Shown in pieces: positions 1 through 8,171 of a stretch of DNA of 28,755 bases; position 1 is the first letter of the stretch; each line of letters begins with the position of its first letter. The notes below the pieces were generated by a model. That model saw nothing but the letters and a program-made list of their open reading frames with translations, was not told the DNA's origin and did not search any database. The position numbers and the translations under genes were made by a program. Origin of the DNA: Mycoplasmoidaceae bacterium. GTDB taxonomy: Bacteria > Bacillota_I > Bacilli_A > Mycoplasmatales > Mycoplasmoidaceae. The stretch is from contig JAKSVS010000007.1 in NCBI GenBank assembly GCA_024407815.1, forward strand, positions 1 through 28,755, in the 5' to 3' direction.

Positions 1-473
1 TGTCAGGTTATGCTGAACAATTACAAGAAAAACAAAAACTTCAATTCATGTATGGTATGAATGACCGTCAATTTAGAAGATTGTTCGTAATGGCCAAGAA
101 GATGAAAGGTTCTAATGCTATGAACTTATTAATCATTCTTGAATCAAGAATTGATAACTTAGTTTATAGAATGGGCTTTGCTCCAACAAGAAGAGCAGCA
201 AGACAACTAGTTAACCATGGACACGTATTACTAAATGGTAAGAAATGTTCTATCCCATCAACAATTTGCAAAATTGGTGATAAGATCTCAATTAAAGAAA
301 AATCGCAAGCATTGCCAATTGTTGAGGACACAGCTTTAGCTAAGCCATTAGAATTTGTTAAGGTCGAAGGAACTGGTAAAACTGGAACATATGTTCGTTT
401 CCCACAAAGAGAAGAACTAAACCCAGAAATCAACGAAACATACGTAGTTGAATGGTACAACCGATTGGTTTAA
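1..473 (+). CDS. rpsD: 30S ribosomal protein S4, C-terminal part (5' end outside window)
   Basis: The reading frame is open from base 3, so the gene begins upstream; about 156 of roughly 200 residues are visible. S4 binds 16S rRNA early in small-subunit assembly. The sequence shows the S4 RNA-binding fold (SRIDNLVYRMGFAPTRRAAR followed by QLVNHGHVLLNGKK), and before it the helical segment EQLQEKQKLQFMYGMNDRQF that is typical of the N-terminal domain. The end matches other S4 proteins (VVEWYNRLV, stop TAA). A hairpin terminator follows within about 10 bases, so rpsD is the last or only gene of its transcript. Confidence 0.96.
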   Translation, partial: SGYAEQLQEKQKLQFMYGMNDRQFRRLFVMAKKMKGSNAMNLLIILESRIDNLVYRMGFAPTRRAARQLVNHGHVLLNGKKCSIPSTICKIGDKISIKEKSQALPIVEDTALAKPLEFVKVEGTGKTGTYVRFPQREELNPEINETYVVEWYNRLV

Positions 474-483
474 ACAAATACAA

Positions 484-508
484 AACACTGCTTACTGCGG
501 TGTTTTTT
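484..508 (+). terminator. Rho-independent terminator of rpsD
   Basis: AACACTGC (484-491) pairs with GCGGTGTT (497-504), including one G-U pair, and a T-run follows. It starts 10 bases after the rpsD stop. Confidence 0.85.
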
Positions 509-524
509 ATTTTTATAAAAATAA

Positions 525-548
525 AAATTCTAACCGAAGTTAGAATTT
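525..548 (-). terminator. Terminator of the APC permease gene, UUCG-type hairpin
   Basis: A perfect 10-bp stem (525-534 with 539-548) read on the minus strand has the loop TTCG closed by C-G, the very stable UUCG tetraloop. A T-rich tract follows on the minus strand. It lies 18 bases after the permease stop codon and back to back with the rpsD terminator. Confidence 0.88.
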
Positions 549-565
549 CTATTATGTAAATTTGA

Positions 566-2224
566 TTAAAAAGCTTCAGCGTTTATTTTAGCGCCTTCAG
601 GAGCTTTCTTTTCTCAAATAAGTTGTTGACCTTCTTTGTTTCCAGTTCACTTAATAAGTAGATCATTAATGAATGGAAGTAAAGCAGCGATTGCAGTCAT
701 TACTCAGAATCATATTAGAGCTTCAGCATTTGTTAATACATAGCCTTTAGTTCCACCTCTTACGATACCTAAACAGTTAGGAGCATTAACGAACATACCC
801 CAGCCTGATTTAACTTGTCATAGTGCTGATGAACCTTCAGTCGCTCTGCCATCAAGATTGCTAAGTCCATTAGCAATTGGTGCAGCTAAGAATTGAATAA
901 AGGCAACAAAAACAACCATAAACACACAACCTAGTACACCGATAGTGGCAGTTACAGGGAATGCTTTTTGTTTTCTTACTTGAACTTTCTTTGTCTTTCT
1001 ATTTACTAGACCACCAAGAACAGTTACACCATAGATCAAGTATAAACATACAATCATTGATGTAGATGAACCATCGGCCATTGCATCAGTATTAAGAATA
1101 CTTGATGGAATGACTAGAATAACTCATCAAAGCATTGACACAGCACCGAATAGAACAAGACCAGCAAACATACTGTTTTCAGGTTTCTTAGCTAATAGTG
1201 CTTTTGAACCAAATAATGCTTTTTCTTCAGCTAAAGATGCAAATGCAAACATTCCACCCTTAGCCATACCGTTCATGCATCCAATTAAGCAGATGAAAAT
1301 GAAGATAGAGATAAGAACAGTTAATACTTGATGAACAGTTTCATTATTTGAAATTGTGTTCATTAAAATATAAACGTTTCCAGTTCCAGCAGTGATACAT
1401 CCAATAGTAACAGCTAAGTATAGAACTGAAATTATAATGACACCCAACACAACTGCTAATGATAAATTCTTTTCAGGGTCCTTAATATCACCAGATATAT
1501 TTCCTACAGATATGTAACCCTCAAAAGAGAATAGAATAGCAGGAATTGCAGCCATTGAGCCGAATATGCTCATTTCATTTCCTTCTTTACCGATTTGTGA
1601 TCACAAACCGCCATGGCCACCAAGTGCTGGAATTGCACCAAACACAATACCTAGCACAACAACCATTAGGATTGGAGCAAATTTAACAAAACTAATAATT
1701 GAACCAGCTTTGCCCATTGCTTTTCCCTTAAAGTAGTTTAGTAGCATGAATACAGCAAATAATGCTGCACCAATAACAAATACCAGAGCAGTAGTTCCAG
1801 TACCAAAATCGTATCCTGTGAATACTTGGTTTCAGCCATTAATTGGTGCGAAGCATTCTAGAATTGCTTCACCAGTGAAGAACATAATAGCAAATGTGTT
1901 AGCTGGTCAGAATATTAATGAATATCCTGTTTTAGCGTAACGACCGAAACTGTGGCCACAGAATTCGGCAGCTCAACCACCAACGCCAGCGTTTTTGTTC
2001 TTCATTTTACAAGTCGAAACTTCGGCAAATGATAGTGCCATACATAGTACGATAACAATTGAGAGACCTCAAGATATCAATACACCAATAGCGTTATTGT
2101 CGTTTAATCTAAAAACGGTACCGTTTTTAAAGAAAATACCAATACCTACTACGTTTCCAATAATGAAAAGTATAGCAGCAACCAAACCGATTGTTCCGGC
2201 TGTTTGTTTTTTAACTTTTGACAT
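566..2224 (-). CDS. APC-superfamily amino acid permease (552 aa)
   Basis: This is a polytopic inner-membrane transporter of the amino acid/polyamine/organocation superfamily. The first helix carries the glycine-rich substrate motif (IGNVVGIGIFFKNG). Further on, AIPAILFSFEGYISVGNISG and the charged loop DIKDPEKN before a hydrophobic helix are typical of the family. About a dozen hydrophobic segments can be read. Several Trp codons are UGA. The start at 2224 has a clear Shine-Dalgarno (AGAAGGA) upstream, and the protein ends KINAEAF with stop at 566-568. Substrate cannot be told from sequence; an amino acid is most likely. It is transcribed alone, with its own promoter, a candidate operator (2239-2262) and its own terminator. 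It is related in family, but not closely in sequence, to the permease at 25052-26644. Confidence 0.9.
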
Positions 2225-2238
2225 TTATAAATCCTTCT

Positions 2239-2262
2239 GTAATGTATATAGATATACATTAC
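2239..2262. promoter_or_regulatory. Perfect inverted repeat, candidate operator of the APC permease gene
   Basis: The half-site GTAATGTATAT (2239-2249) is followed by a 2-base centre and its exact reverse complement (2252-2262). The repeat covers the predicted transcription start and early leader of the permease gene, just downstream of the -10 box at 2269-2274 and upstream of the ribosome binding site. A dimeric repressor site is the natural reading. A terminator is less likely because no T-run follows. The regulator is unknown. Confidence 0.5.
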
Positions 2263-2268
2263 ACTTAT

Positions 2269-2274
2269 ATTATA
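2269..2274 (-). promoter_or_regulatory. -10 box TATAAT of the APC permease gene
   Basis: A perfect TATAAT on the minus strand, about 45 bases upstream of the ATG. The expected transcription start (near 2262) falls on the edge of the inverted repeat. No convincing -35 box is visible, which is common in mycoplasmas. Confidence 0.5.
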
Positions 2275-2280
2275 TGAAAG

Positions 2281-2305
2281 AAAATGATAGCCATGCTATC
2301 ATTTT
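2281..2305 (-). terminator. Terminator of ung, overlapping its stop codon
   Basis: A perfect 11-bp stem (2281-2291 with 2295-2305) with a 3-base loop, followed on the minus strand by a T-rich tract. The ung stop codon TAG (2296-2298) lies inside the stem. Confidence 0.8.
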
Positions 2306-2937
2306 ATTGGTTTTTTCTTGTGTTGTTTAAGGTATCAATTTGTTTTGCTAAAAGGTTTGGATCCTTTAAAACTGCGATAGTAGCCCAAAGGACTTGGATG
2401 GCTTGAACAAAGTACTAAGTGTTTGCTTTGGTCAATAAGTGGTTTTAATTGCTGGGCATTATTTCCTCAAAGAATAAAAACTATGTTTTTACATTTATCA
2501 TTTACTAACTTAATGGCAGCATCAGTAAAAGTTTCTCATCCATGATTCTTATGACTGTTTGGTTGACCTTTATTAACTGTTAAGACACGATTAAGTAACA
2601 AAACACCTTGTCCTGCTCAATCAGTTAACTGAGTGTCAAGTCTTGATATACCTAGATCATCTTTTAGTTCTTTAAAGATGTTGACAAGTGATTTAGGCAT
2701 AACAACACCTTGGTTAACAGCAAATGCTAAACCATTAGCATAACCAGGTGTTGAATATGGATCTTGACCAACTATGACAACGTTTGTTTCTTCCACATCA
2801 AAATAATTAAAGGCAGCAAACAATCTTTCTGGCGAAGGATAAATTTCGTTGGTTTCACCTTGATTATTTACATATTTAATTAGTTTCAAGAAATAGTCTT
2901 TATTTACTTCTTCTTGAATAAATTCTCGTCATTTCAT
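2296..2937 (-). CDS. ung: Uracil-DNA glycosylase, family 1 (213 aa)
   Basis: It removes uracil from DNA as the first step of base excision repair. Motifs seen in order: the water-activating loop [18 protein letters not shown], the segment containing LLNRVLTV, and the leucine-loop region [21 protein letters not shown]; the C-terminus is PIKW (family consensus PIDW). Length is close to the usual 220 residues. The start at 2937 gives [19 protein letters not shown], which matches the family N-terminus. There is no Shine-Dalgarno, and TATAAT lies only 6 bases upstream, so the mRNA is probably leaderless. The gene is single, between its own promoter and a terminator that contains its stop codon. 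Confidence 0.95.
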
Positions 2938-2943
2938 AAGTTA

Positions 2944-2949
2944 ATTATA
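2944..2949 (-). promoter_or_regulatory. -10 box TATAAT of ung, leaderless type
   Basis: A perfect TATAAT on the minus strand ends 6 bases before the ung ATG, so transcription should begin at or within one or two bases of the start codon. The box directly abuts the U-tract of the terminator of the upstream lipoprotein gene. Confidence 0.55.
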
Positions 2950-2957
2950 AAAAGAAA

Positions 2958-2978
2958 AAAGTATGCAATGCATACTTT
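2958..2978 (-). terminator. Terminator after the lipoprotein gene (end of the rpsF-dnaB operon)
   Basis: AAAGTATGC pairs perfectly with GCATACTTT across a 3-base loop, followed on the minus strand by TTTTTTCTTTTT. It begins 6 bases after the lipoprotein stop codon. Confidence 0.85.
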
Positions 2979-2984
2979 CATCTT

Positions 2985-4526
2985 TTAAATTTCAGTTGTA
3001 GTAATGAAACTATCTGTGTCAATAGCAAAATGACCAGTTCCAAACATGTAAGTCAAGAATTTCAATAGTAGCTTATCACTATTATCTAATTGAGATGCAT
3101 GAATTTTTGTTACATCAGTATTACTGATATCAATTAGTTCAACTAGTCTTTTTGCAACATTATTAACTTTGTTAATATCAATAATGTATTTACCTGAATC
3201 TTTATTAGCTGCTTTGTATGGATCAGTTGTAAATTGATCGTAAGATAACAAATATGCAGGGAATACATCAGCTAAACTAGTTACTATTGCGCTGTTTTTA
3301 TTGGTTTTTTCTGAATAAACATTAACTTGGTAGTTAACTAATACAATAAACTCATTACCTGTAATGTTAGTTATTCTTTCATCATGATGATCAGTAATTG
3401 GTTCAACTGCGATACTACCGTTTGTTGAGAATTTATATGATTTATATTTAGCACCAATGTCGCCTTCATCAACTTTAACAAACTTACCTAGTTGTTCTTT
3501 TCACATTGAGCTTGGGTTGTTATGTAAGTTGTTTAGTTGATTGATATCAGAATAGTAATCGTTAGCTAAGAAGGAACTGCTTCCTTTAGATGTGTCAACA
3601 TATCGTTTTTCTATTCCTTTAACAGTAACTTTAACTGGCACAGCTTCATAAGTATATGTAATATACTTGTCTTCGTCACTGTCTGTTTTTTCTTCAGATT
3701 TAGTGCTGTAGTATTGAGGGTTGTTCAATGAACCGCTTGTTCCTTCAAGTAATTCAATGAAATCATCAGATAAATTTCTATTTCCTTCTGAATCGAATTC
3801 ATAAGAAGGTATGAAGAGTTGTTCAAAGTTAAAACCAACTCTGGTTGTTTTAAGAGTAGTGTTTATAACACCACCACCATTTAAGTTAGCATTAGCAAAG
3901 ACAAATTCGTAGAATTGTCTTGCCTGATAGCCTTCTTGACCACCATGGTCAAATGCTGTTGCTCCTCAAGCAGCTTTTAAATCGCTTTCATCAGGACTTT
4001 GACCTTGGGCAGGTGCTTTTAGTTGGCTTCCTTGATATGCTAAAGCTAATGATAAGTAATTTTCTATTGTTGTACCAACAGAACCAACAATATCAATATT
4101 ACCTGATAGAGTAACATTTTGAGCGTTTGTTACGGTTTTTGATTCTTGACCGGTAATATTCTCGGTAGCAGATGCAACAAAGATTGAATCAGATGATGTA
4201 TATCAACCGTTGTTAGCATTGACTCATTGTCCTTCTTCTCCTTCGTTATCAACGAATTTCATTGGGGAAGAATAAGCATAATTTGTTGAACTAGCGGTTT
4301 TAACAGAATAGTTTGATTGAAGATAATCTTCGATTATTTTTCCATCAGCATCGCTATGACTTGAAAGACCATATCATGGATTTCATTCATTAGTTCTAAA
4401 CGATGAACCAATAGTGAATGGGGTTAATGTACCTCAAGAGTTTGAACAACTTGATAAAGTTGTTGTTGGAAGAACTGTTGCAGGTATTAATAAACTACTA
4501 CCTAATAAAATTTTTCTTAACTTCAT
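2985..4526 (-). CDS. Lipoprotein of unknown function (513 aa), coupled to dnaB
   Basis: The N-terminus is a lipoprotein signal peptide: MKLRK, a hydrophobic stretch, then the lipobox TLSSC with Cys at about residue 27. Seven residues later the mature part begins WGTLTPFTIGSSFRTNEWNP. The rest is a secreted-type protein rich in Ser, Thr, Asn, Gly and aromatics, with acidic patches (EEKTDSDEDKY) and no membrane segment. No family is recognised; it could be a solute-binding protein or a surface antigen. The start has a strong Shine-Dalgarno (AGGGGG) and overlaps the dnaB stop by one base (TAATG), so it is the last gene of the rpsF-ssb-rpsR-rplI-dnaB operon and likely translationally coupled to dnaB. 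Confidence 0.85.
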
Positions 4527-5935
4527 TATTTGTTCCCCCTAAAATCACTAAGTTCGTAGAAAATACCATATCTTCTGTTCATTGTTAATAGGACATTTTT
4601 TACAGCACCGTTTCTGTGCTTAGCAATCATAAAGTTAATATTGATAGTTTCTGGTCTTTCTTTAGGACCAGCAGCTTTTACTGGAGCATTTACTTCTGCT
4701 TGAACATCTTCTAAAGAGTGCAAGAAGCAAACAATATCAGCATCTTGTTCTAGTGAACCAGATTCACGTAGGTCGGATAAACGTGGTTCGGCATTACCGG
4801 ATGTTCCACTACGTTGTTCGATAGCTCTTGACAATTGGGCTAGAGCAACAATTGGAGCATTAATTCTCTTAGCTAGAAGCTTAATCATACGAGAAATTGA
4901 TGAAACTTCTTGTTGTCTGTTAGTTTGCGAACCTTTTATTGCTGGGCCTTTCATTAATTGAAGGTAATCGATAACAACTAACTTGATATCGTATTGGCTC
5001 TTAAGTTGTTTCAACTTAGCTTGGATATCAACAATCGAGAATGCTTCATCATCAATTAAGATTGGAAGTTGCTTAATATTTTCAATTGTTGTTTGAACAT
5101 TTGTTCATTGATCATCGTTTAATCTTCCAGACCTTAATGACGAAGAATCAATTCTTGAATTCATAGAAACGAGTCTTTGGCAAAGTTGTTGCGCACCCAT
5201 TTCTAAAGAAAAGATTACAACTCTTTCCTTTTCTGACTTCATATTTTCTTTAATTCAATTAGCAGCTTTATTGATAAAGTTTAAAGCAATAGCTGTTTTA
5301 CCAATACCTGGTCTTGCGGCAAGAATAATCATGTCACCAGGTTGGAAACCATTAGTTGTCTTGTCAATTTCGCTAAAACCAATTGGCGTTCCAGTTATTT
5401 CTTGTTTTCTTTGTCTTAGGCCATTAACTTTGTTAAGATATTCACTAGCTATATCACTTACTGGTTTAAGATTATCAGCATGTTTTGATTGAGTAATATC
5501 CAAAAATTGATTTTCTAATTGACTAATTTGGTCTTGATATTTAGCATAATCAATTTTGGTGTTAATAAGACGTTGGCAGAATGTGTCAAGTTGTCTCTTA
5601 ATACTTGAATTCTTAACGATTTCAAGGTTTGCTTTTAAATCATCGCTATCAGCAAAACCATTAACAATTTCATTTAGATAATCTTGTCAATTGTTAAATT
5701 GTCATTTTGGATTGTTAGTAATATAGTCAATAACAGTATTTTTGTTTACTGTTTTCAAATGACCTGAATATATTTCATATATTGCTCCAAAAATAAGAGC
5801 ATTCTTTTCATCTATAAAGTCTTTTAGTGAAAGTTGAACAACGGCTTCTTCAACTGTTATTGGGTCATTGAAAACTGTTGTAAGAATTTCTTTCTCACAA
5901 TTAACAATGTAATTATCAACATTTTTATCAGCCAT
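4526..5935 (-). CDS. dnaB: Replicative DNA helicase DnaB/DnaC (469 aa)
   Basis: Hexameric 5'-3' helicase that unwinds the chromosome at the replication fork. Order of parts: N-terminal DnaB domain (NYIVNCEKEILTTVFNDP), linker, then the RecA-like core with Walker A (AARPGIGKTA, about residues 206-215), FSLEMGAQQLCQRL, SGRLNDDQW, Walker B (VVIDYLQLM, Asp about 323), the segment QEVSSISRMIKLLAKRINAPIVALAQLSR and arginine-finger region RPRLSDLRESGSLEQDADIV-like (seen as EPRLSDLRESGSLEQDADIV). Length is normal. The start has Shine-Dalgarno AAGGGAG and lies 2 bases after the rplI stop; rplI-dnaB adjacency is common in Firmicutes and mycoplasmas. Three internal UGA codons are Trp. Confidence 0.95.
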
Positions 5936-5937
5936 GA

Positions 5938-6375
5938 TTATTCTCCCTTAACATACATTGTTACATATGCAGTGACATCTTTATGTAATTTGATGCCAAT
6001 CTTGTGGCCACCTAAGCCATAAGAGTTTGTTGCATCGATTAACATAAATTTGTCTATTTTGATATTGTTCTTAGCAAGCTCATCAATTATTTGTTTGTTG
6101 CTAATAGCACCAAACGCCTGACCATTATTAGTTTTTAAACTAAAGTTTAATGTTAAAGCTTCTATTTTGTTTTTAAGCATAGTTGCTTGCTTTACTTCAT
6201 AATCATATTCTTGTTTAGCTTGAGCAACTTGTTTATCAACTATTTGTTGGGCTTTTTCACTACAAGCTATTGCTTTGTCAGAATTTATCAAAAAATTACC
6301 ATAACCGTCTTTAACATTTACGGTTTGGTTTTTCTTTCCAACATTTTTAATATCTTGTAATAAAATTATTTTCAT
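5938..6375 (-). CDS. rplI: 50S ribosomal protein L9 (145 aa)
   Basis: L9 is an elongated two-domain protein of the large subunit that binds 23S rRNA near the L1 stalk. The N-terminal domain is typical ([17 protein letters not shown], then VKDGYGNFLI), followed by the long connecting helix rich in Lys, Gln and Glu, and a C-terminal domain containing FGAISNKQIIDEL and GGHKIGIKLHKDV. Length is normal. It overlaps rpsR by one base (TAATG) and has no Shine-Dalgarno of its own, so it probably depends on coupled re-initiation. Confidence 0.95.
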   Translation of the reverse strand: MKIILLQDIKNVGKKNQTVNVKDGYGNFLINSDKAIACSEKAQQIVDKQVAQAKQEYDYEVKQATMLKNKIEALTLNFSLKTNNGQAFGAISNKQIIDELAKNNIKIDKFMLIDATNSYGLGGHKIGIKLHKDVTAYVTMYVKGE

Positions 6376-6620
6376 TATTCGTATGTCTTAATAAATGGTA
6401 ATAAAGCAACTATTCTTGCTCTTTTGATTGCGTTAGCAATCATTCTTTGGTGTTTTTGACAAAGACCAGAAATACGTCTAGGTACTATTTTGCAACTAGG
6501 TGTTAAATAGCATTGAAGTAATTCAACATCTTTGTAATCAACATAGTTGATTCCTTTAGCACAAAGGATACATGGTCTTTTTCTTTGAACACGTTTTTTA
6601 TTTTTTCTTCTCTTTTCCAT
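6375..6620 (-). CDS. rpsR: 30S ribosomal protein S18 (81 aa)
   Basis: S18 forms a heterodimer with S6 on the platform of the small subunit. The sequence has a basic N-terminus ([17 protein letters not shown]) and the family core [20 protein letters not shown] followed by ARIVALLPF. The chosen start at 6620 gives the usual length, has AGAAGG 9 bases upstream, and follows the ssb stop by one base; an in-frame ATG 21 bases further up lies within ssb and is rejected. CxxC near residue 20 and CQKH later could form a metal site, as in zinc-binding S18 variants; this is inference. Confidence 0.94.
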   Translation of the reverse strand: MEKRRKNKKRVQRKRPCILCAKGINYVDYKDVELLQCYLTPSCKIVPRRISGLCQKHQRMIANAIKRARIVALLPFIKTYE

Positions 6621-6621
6621 A

Positions 6622-7086
6622 TTATTTACCTTCTTCTTCATTAATTCAATCTAGTTCAATTAAACCATCATTAACTTTTTTAGGTTGTTGTGGTTTAGTA
6701 AAGTCTGCTTCAGTATCAATAATTTTTGATGCAAAACTATCATTAACTGAAACTAGTGTTTCATTATCTGTTTGTTTTGATCTTTTTACAATTGTTTTGA
6801 TGCTATCAACAACAACTTCAATTATTGATATATTCTTCCCTTCTTTGTTAACATAGCTTCTTTTGTTTAGCCTTCCATCAATTGCTACTGTGTTGCCTTT
6901 CTTAACAAAAGATGCAATGTAATTGGCTTGTTGGTTCCATGCTACGCAATTAAAGAAGTTTGTATGATCTTTTCCTTGAATGTTGTCATTACATGCAACA
7001 GAAAAATTTACTAGTGTTTTACCAGTAGAAGTTTGCTTAGGAAGCGGATCAGCAGTTAAATTGCCTACTAGAAAAACCTTATTCAT
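6622..7086 (-). CDS. ssb: Single-stranded DNA-binding protein (154 aa)
   Basis: OB-fold protein that coats single-stranded DNA in replication and repair. It begins [20 protein letters not shown] and contains [35 protein letters not shown] and [12 protein letters not shown], all typical. The start at 7086 has AGAAGG 6 bases upstream and overlaps the end of rpsF by 8 bases; the in-frame ATG 18 bases further up is rejected. The tail after about residue 110 is acidic and disordered-looking. Its last residues are IELDWINEEEGK, with UGA as Trp, and not the usual DDIPF-type tip that recruits partner proteins. It lies in the conserved rpsF-ssb-rpsR cluster. Confidence 0.93.
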
Positions 7087-7561
7087 CTTTGCCTTCTTTA
7101 GCAACCATTTCAGGTTTTTCTTCTTTTTGAGCTAATCTTGCTTCACGTTCAGCTGCAGCAGCAGCTTTCTTAGCAGCAATCATTTCCTCAAACTTCTTTT
7201 GCTTTTCAGCAAAGATCTTAGCTTTCTTTTCAGATCTTTTAACTTTCTTTTCGTTGTGAATAGCTCTTCATCCATAGTTGTGTTCAAGATTCATAACTAA
7301 GAATCTAAGCACATCTTTGTTGATTAAAGTTAATCTATTAAATTCTTTAATAACTTCTGGTTTATCACAAACAAAATTAAGCACATAATAATATGCTTGA
7401 GAACATTTGTTAATCTTATATGCCATTTTCTTAAGGCCCATCTTAGTTTCTTTAAGATCTTTAACGCCTTTTAAAATCTTTTGGCAGTTAATTGAAACAG
7501 CATTTGCATCAGCTGCAGATTTGTTGCCATCAACAACTAACATAATTTCATAGTTAGTCAT
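7079..7561 (-). CDS. rpsF: 30S ribosomal protein S6 with long charged C-terminal tail (160 aa)
   Basis: S6 pairs with S18 in the small subunit. The first 97 residues are a full S6 domain (MTNYEIMLVVDGN, KMAYKINKCSQAYYYVLNF, NRLTLINKDVLRFLVMNLEH). UGA then encodes Trp98 and the frame runs on for about 62 residues rich in Lys, Glu and Ala (KKFEEMIAAKKAAAAAEREA), likely a single charged helix. Bacterial S6 is usually 95-135 residues; long tails are known in mycoplasmas. The start has AAGGAGA upstream. It is the first gene of the operon, with a leader of about 80 bases. Confidence 0.93.
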
Positions 7562-7651
7562 TTATATTTAGTCTCCTTGGGATATTAGTTGCATAACTCA
7601 GCAACCTAGAGGCCTATGTATTAATTAAATATATAGGGCTATATTATTATA
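7562..7651 (-). promoter_or_regulatory. rpsF operon promoter and structured 5' leader
   Basis: TATAAT at 7646-7651 (minus strand) predicts a transcript start near 7639 and a leader of about 78 bases. It contains a hairpin GTTGC/GCAAC (7588-7592 with 7601-7605, 8-base loop, extendable by two pairs across a bulge), placed just before the ribosome binding site. Many bacteria have an S6:S18 autoregulatory element in this position; I could not match its conserved bulge with confidence, so the identity is inference. Confidence 0.4.
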
Positions 7652-7703
7652 ACTATATTTTTATTATTTAATAAATAATAAACCTATAATTTAGAATAGT
7701 TGT

Positions 7704-7709
7704 TATAAT
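7704..7709 (+). promoter_or_regulatory. -10 box TATAAT of the tRNA-Thr gene
   Basis: A perfect TATAAT 16 bases upstream of the first base of the tRNA. No clear -35 box. Confidence 0.45.
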
Positions 7710-7725
7710 ATTAAAATATTGAAAT

Positions 7726-7801
7726 GCCGAAGTAGCTCAACAGGCAGAGCAACTGACTTGTAATCAGTAGGTTGTTGGTTCGATTCCGATCTTCGGCACC
7801 A
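7726..7801 (+). tRNA. tRNA-Thr (anticodon UGU)
   Basis: A complete 76-base cloverleaf. The acceptor stem is GCCGAAG/CTTCGGC, followed by the encoded ACCA end. The D-arm is GCTC/GAGC and the anticodon stem ACTGA/TCAGT with loop CTTGTAA, so the anticodon is TGT. The T-arm loop is TTCGATT; its stem has two wobble pairs. It decodes ACN threonine codons and is a substrate of the ThrRS encoded at 19119-20840. It has its own -10 box and a terminator directly downstream, so it is a single transcription unit. Confidence 0.97.
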
Positions 7802-7803
7802 TT

Positions 7804-7835
7804 AAAAAAGACCAGGTTTAGGCCTGGTCTTTTTT
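7804..7835. terminator. Bidirectional terminator between tRNA-Thr and the converging minus-strand gene
   Basis: AAAAAAGACCAGG (7804-7816) pairs perfectly with CCTGGTCTTTTTT (7823-7835), 13 bp, 6-base loop. The A- and T-runs make it work in both directions. The stop codon of the converging gene (7818-7820) lies in the loop. Confidence 0.92.
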
Positions 7836-8171
7836 AATTACTTCCGTAGGAAATTCTTTTAATAAATTAATTTTTATGTCTTCGATTTCAGCAAAAGAAT
7901 TGATCTCATTATATGTTCGGTACAAAATAAAGTTACGACGTTTGTTTTGTGATTTCTTGTTGAATTTGAAATTCTTTATGAAATCTGTGAATTCAAATAG
8001 CTTTTCAAATTGTGCTTTCAATTCAGCTATATTTACAGTTTTAGCTTTTTTAATATAGGCTTTGATTATTGGTGGAAGAATTTGCGCATATTCAAAGTCA
8101 AGAGGTGCTTGTTCTTGTCTAACGCGGTAGAAGAACCTAACTTGTTCAATTTGTTTGTCAATATTCTTCAT
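7818..8171 (-). CDS. Hypothetical protein, soluble and basic (117 aa)
   Basis: I recognise no family. The protein begins MKNIDKQIEQVRFFYRVRQE, has no signal peptide or membrane segment, and is rich in Lys, Phe, Ile and Asn; most of it reads as amphipathic helix. Its start lies inside the end of the upstream membrane protein gene (35-base overlap, different frame), so it is probably translationally coupled to it and may work with it. The upstream sequence has only an A-rich stretch and no clear Shine-Dalgarno. An alternative is that the true start is later, since the first 12 codons overlap the other gene. Confidence 0.7.
   Translation of the reverse strand: MKNIDKQIEQVRFFYRVRQEQAPLDFEYAQILPPIIKAYIKKAKTVNIAELKAQFEKLFEFTDFIKNFKFNKKSQNKRRNFILYRTYNEINSFAEIEDIKINLLKEFPTEVIKKDQA

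Noticed and set aside
2985..4526. Multiple TGA codons in the lipoprotein gene as signs of a pseudogene
   Set aside because: UGA is Trp in this organism, and no TAA/TAG or frame shift interrupts the gene.
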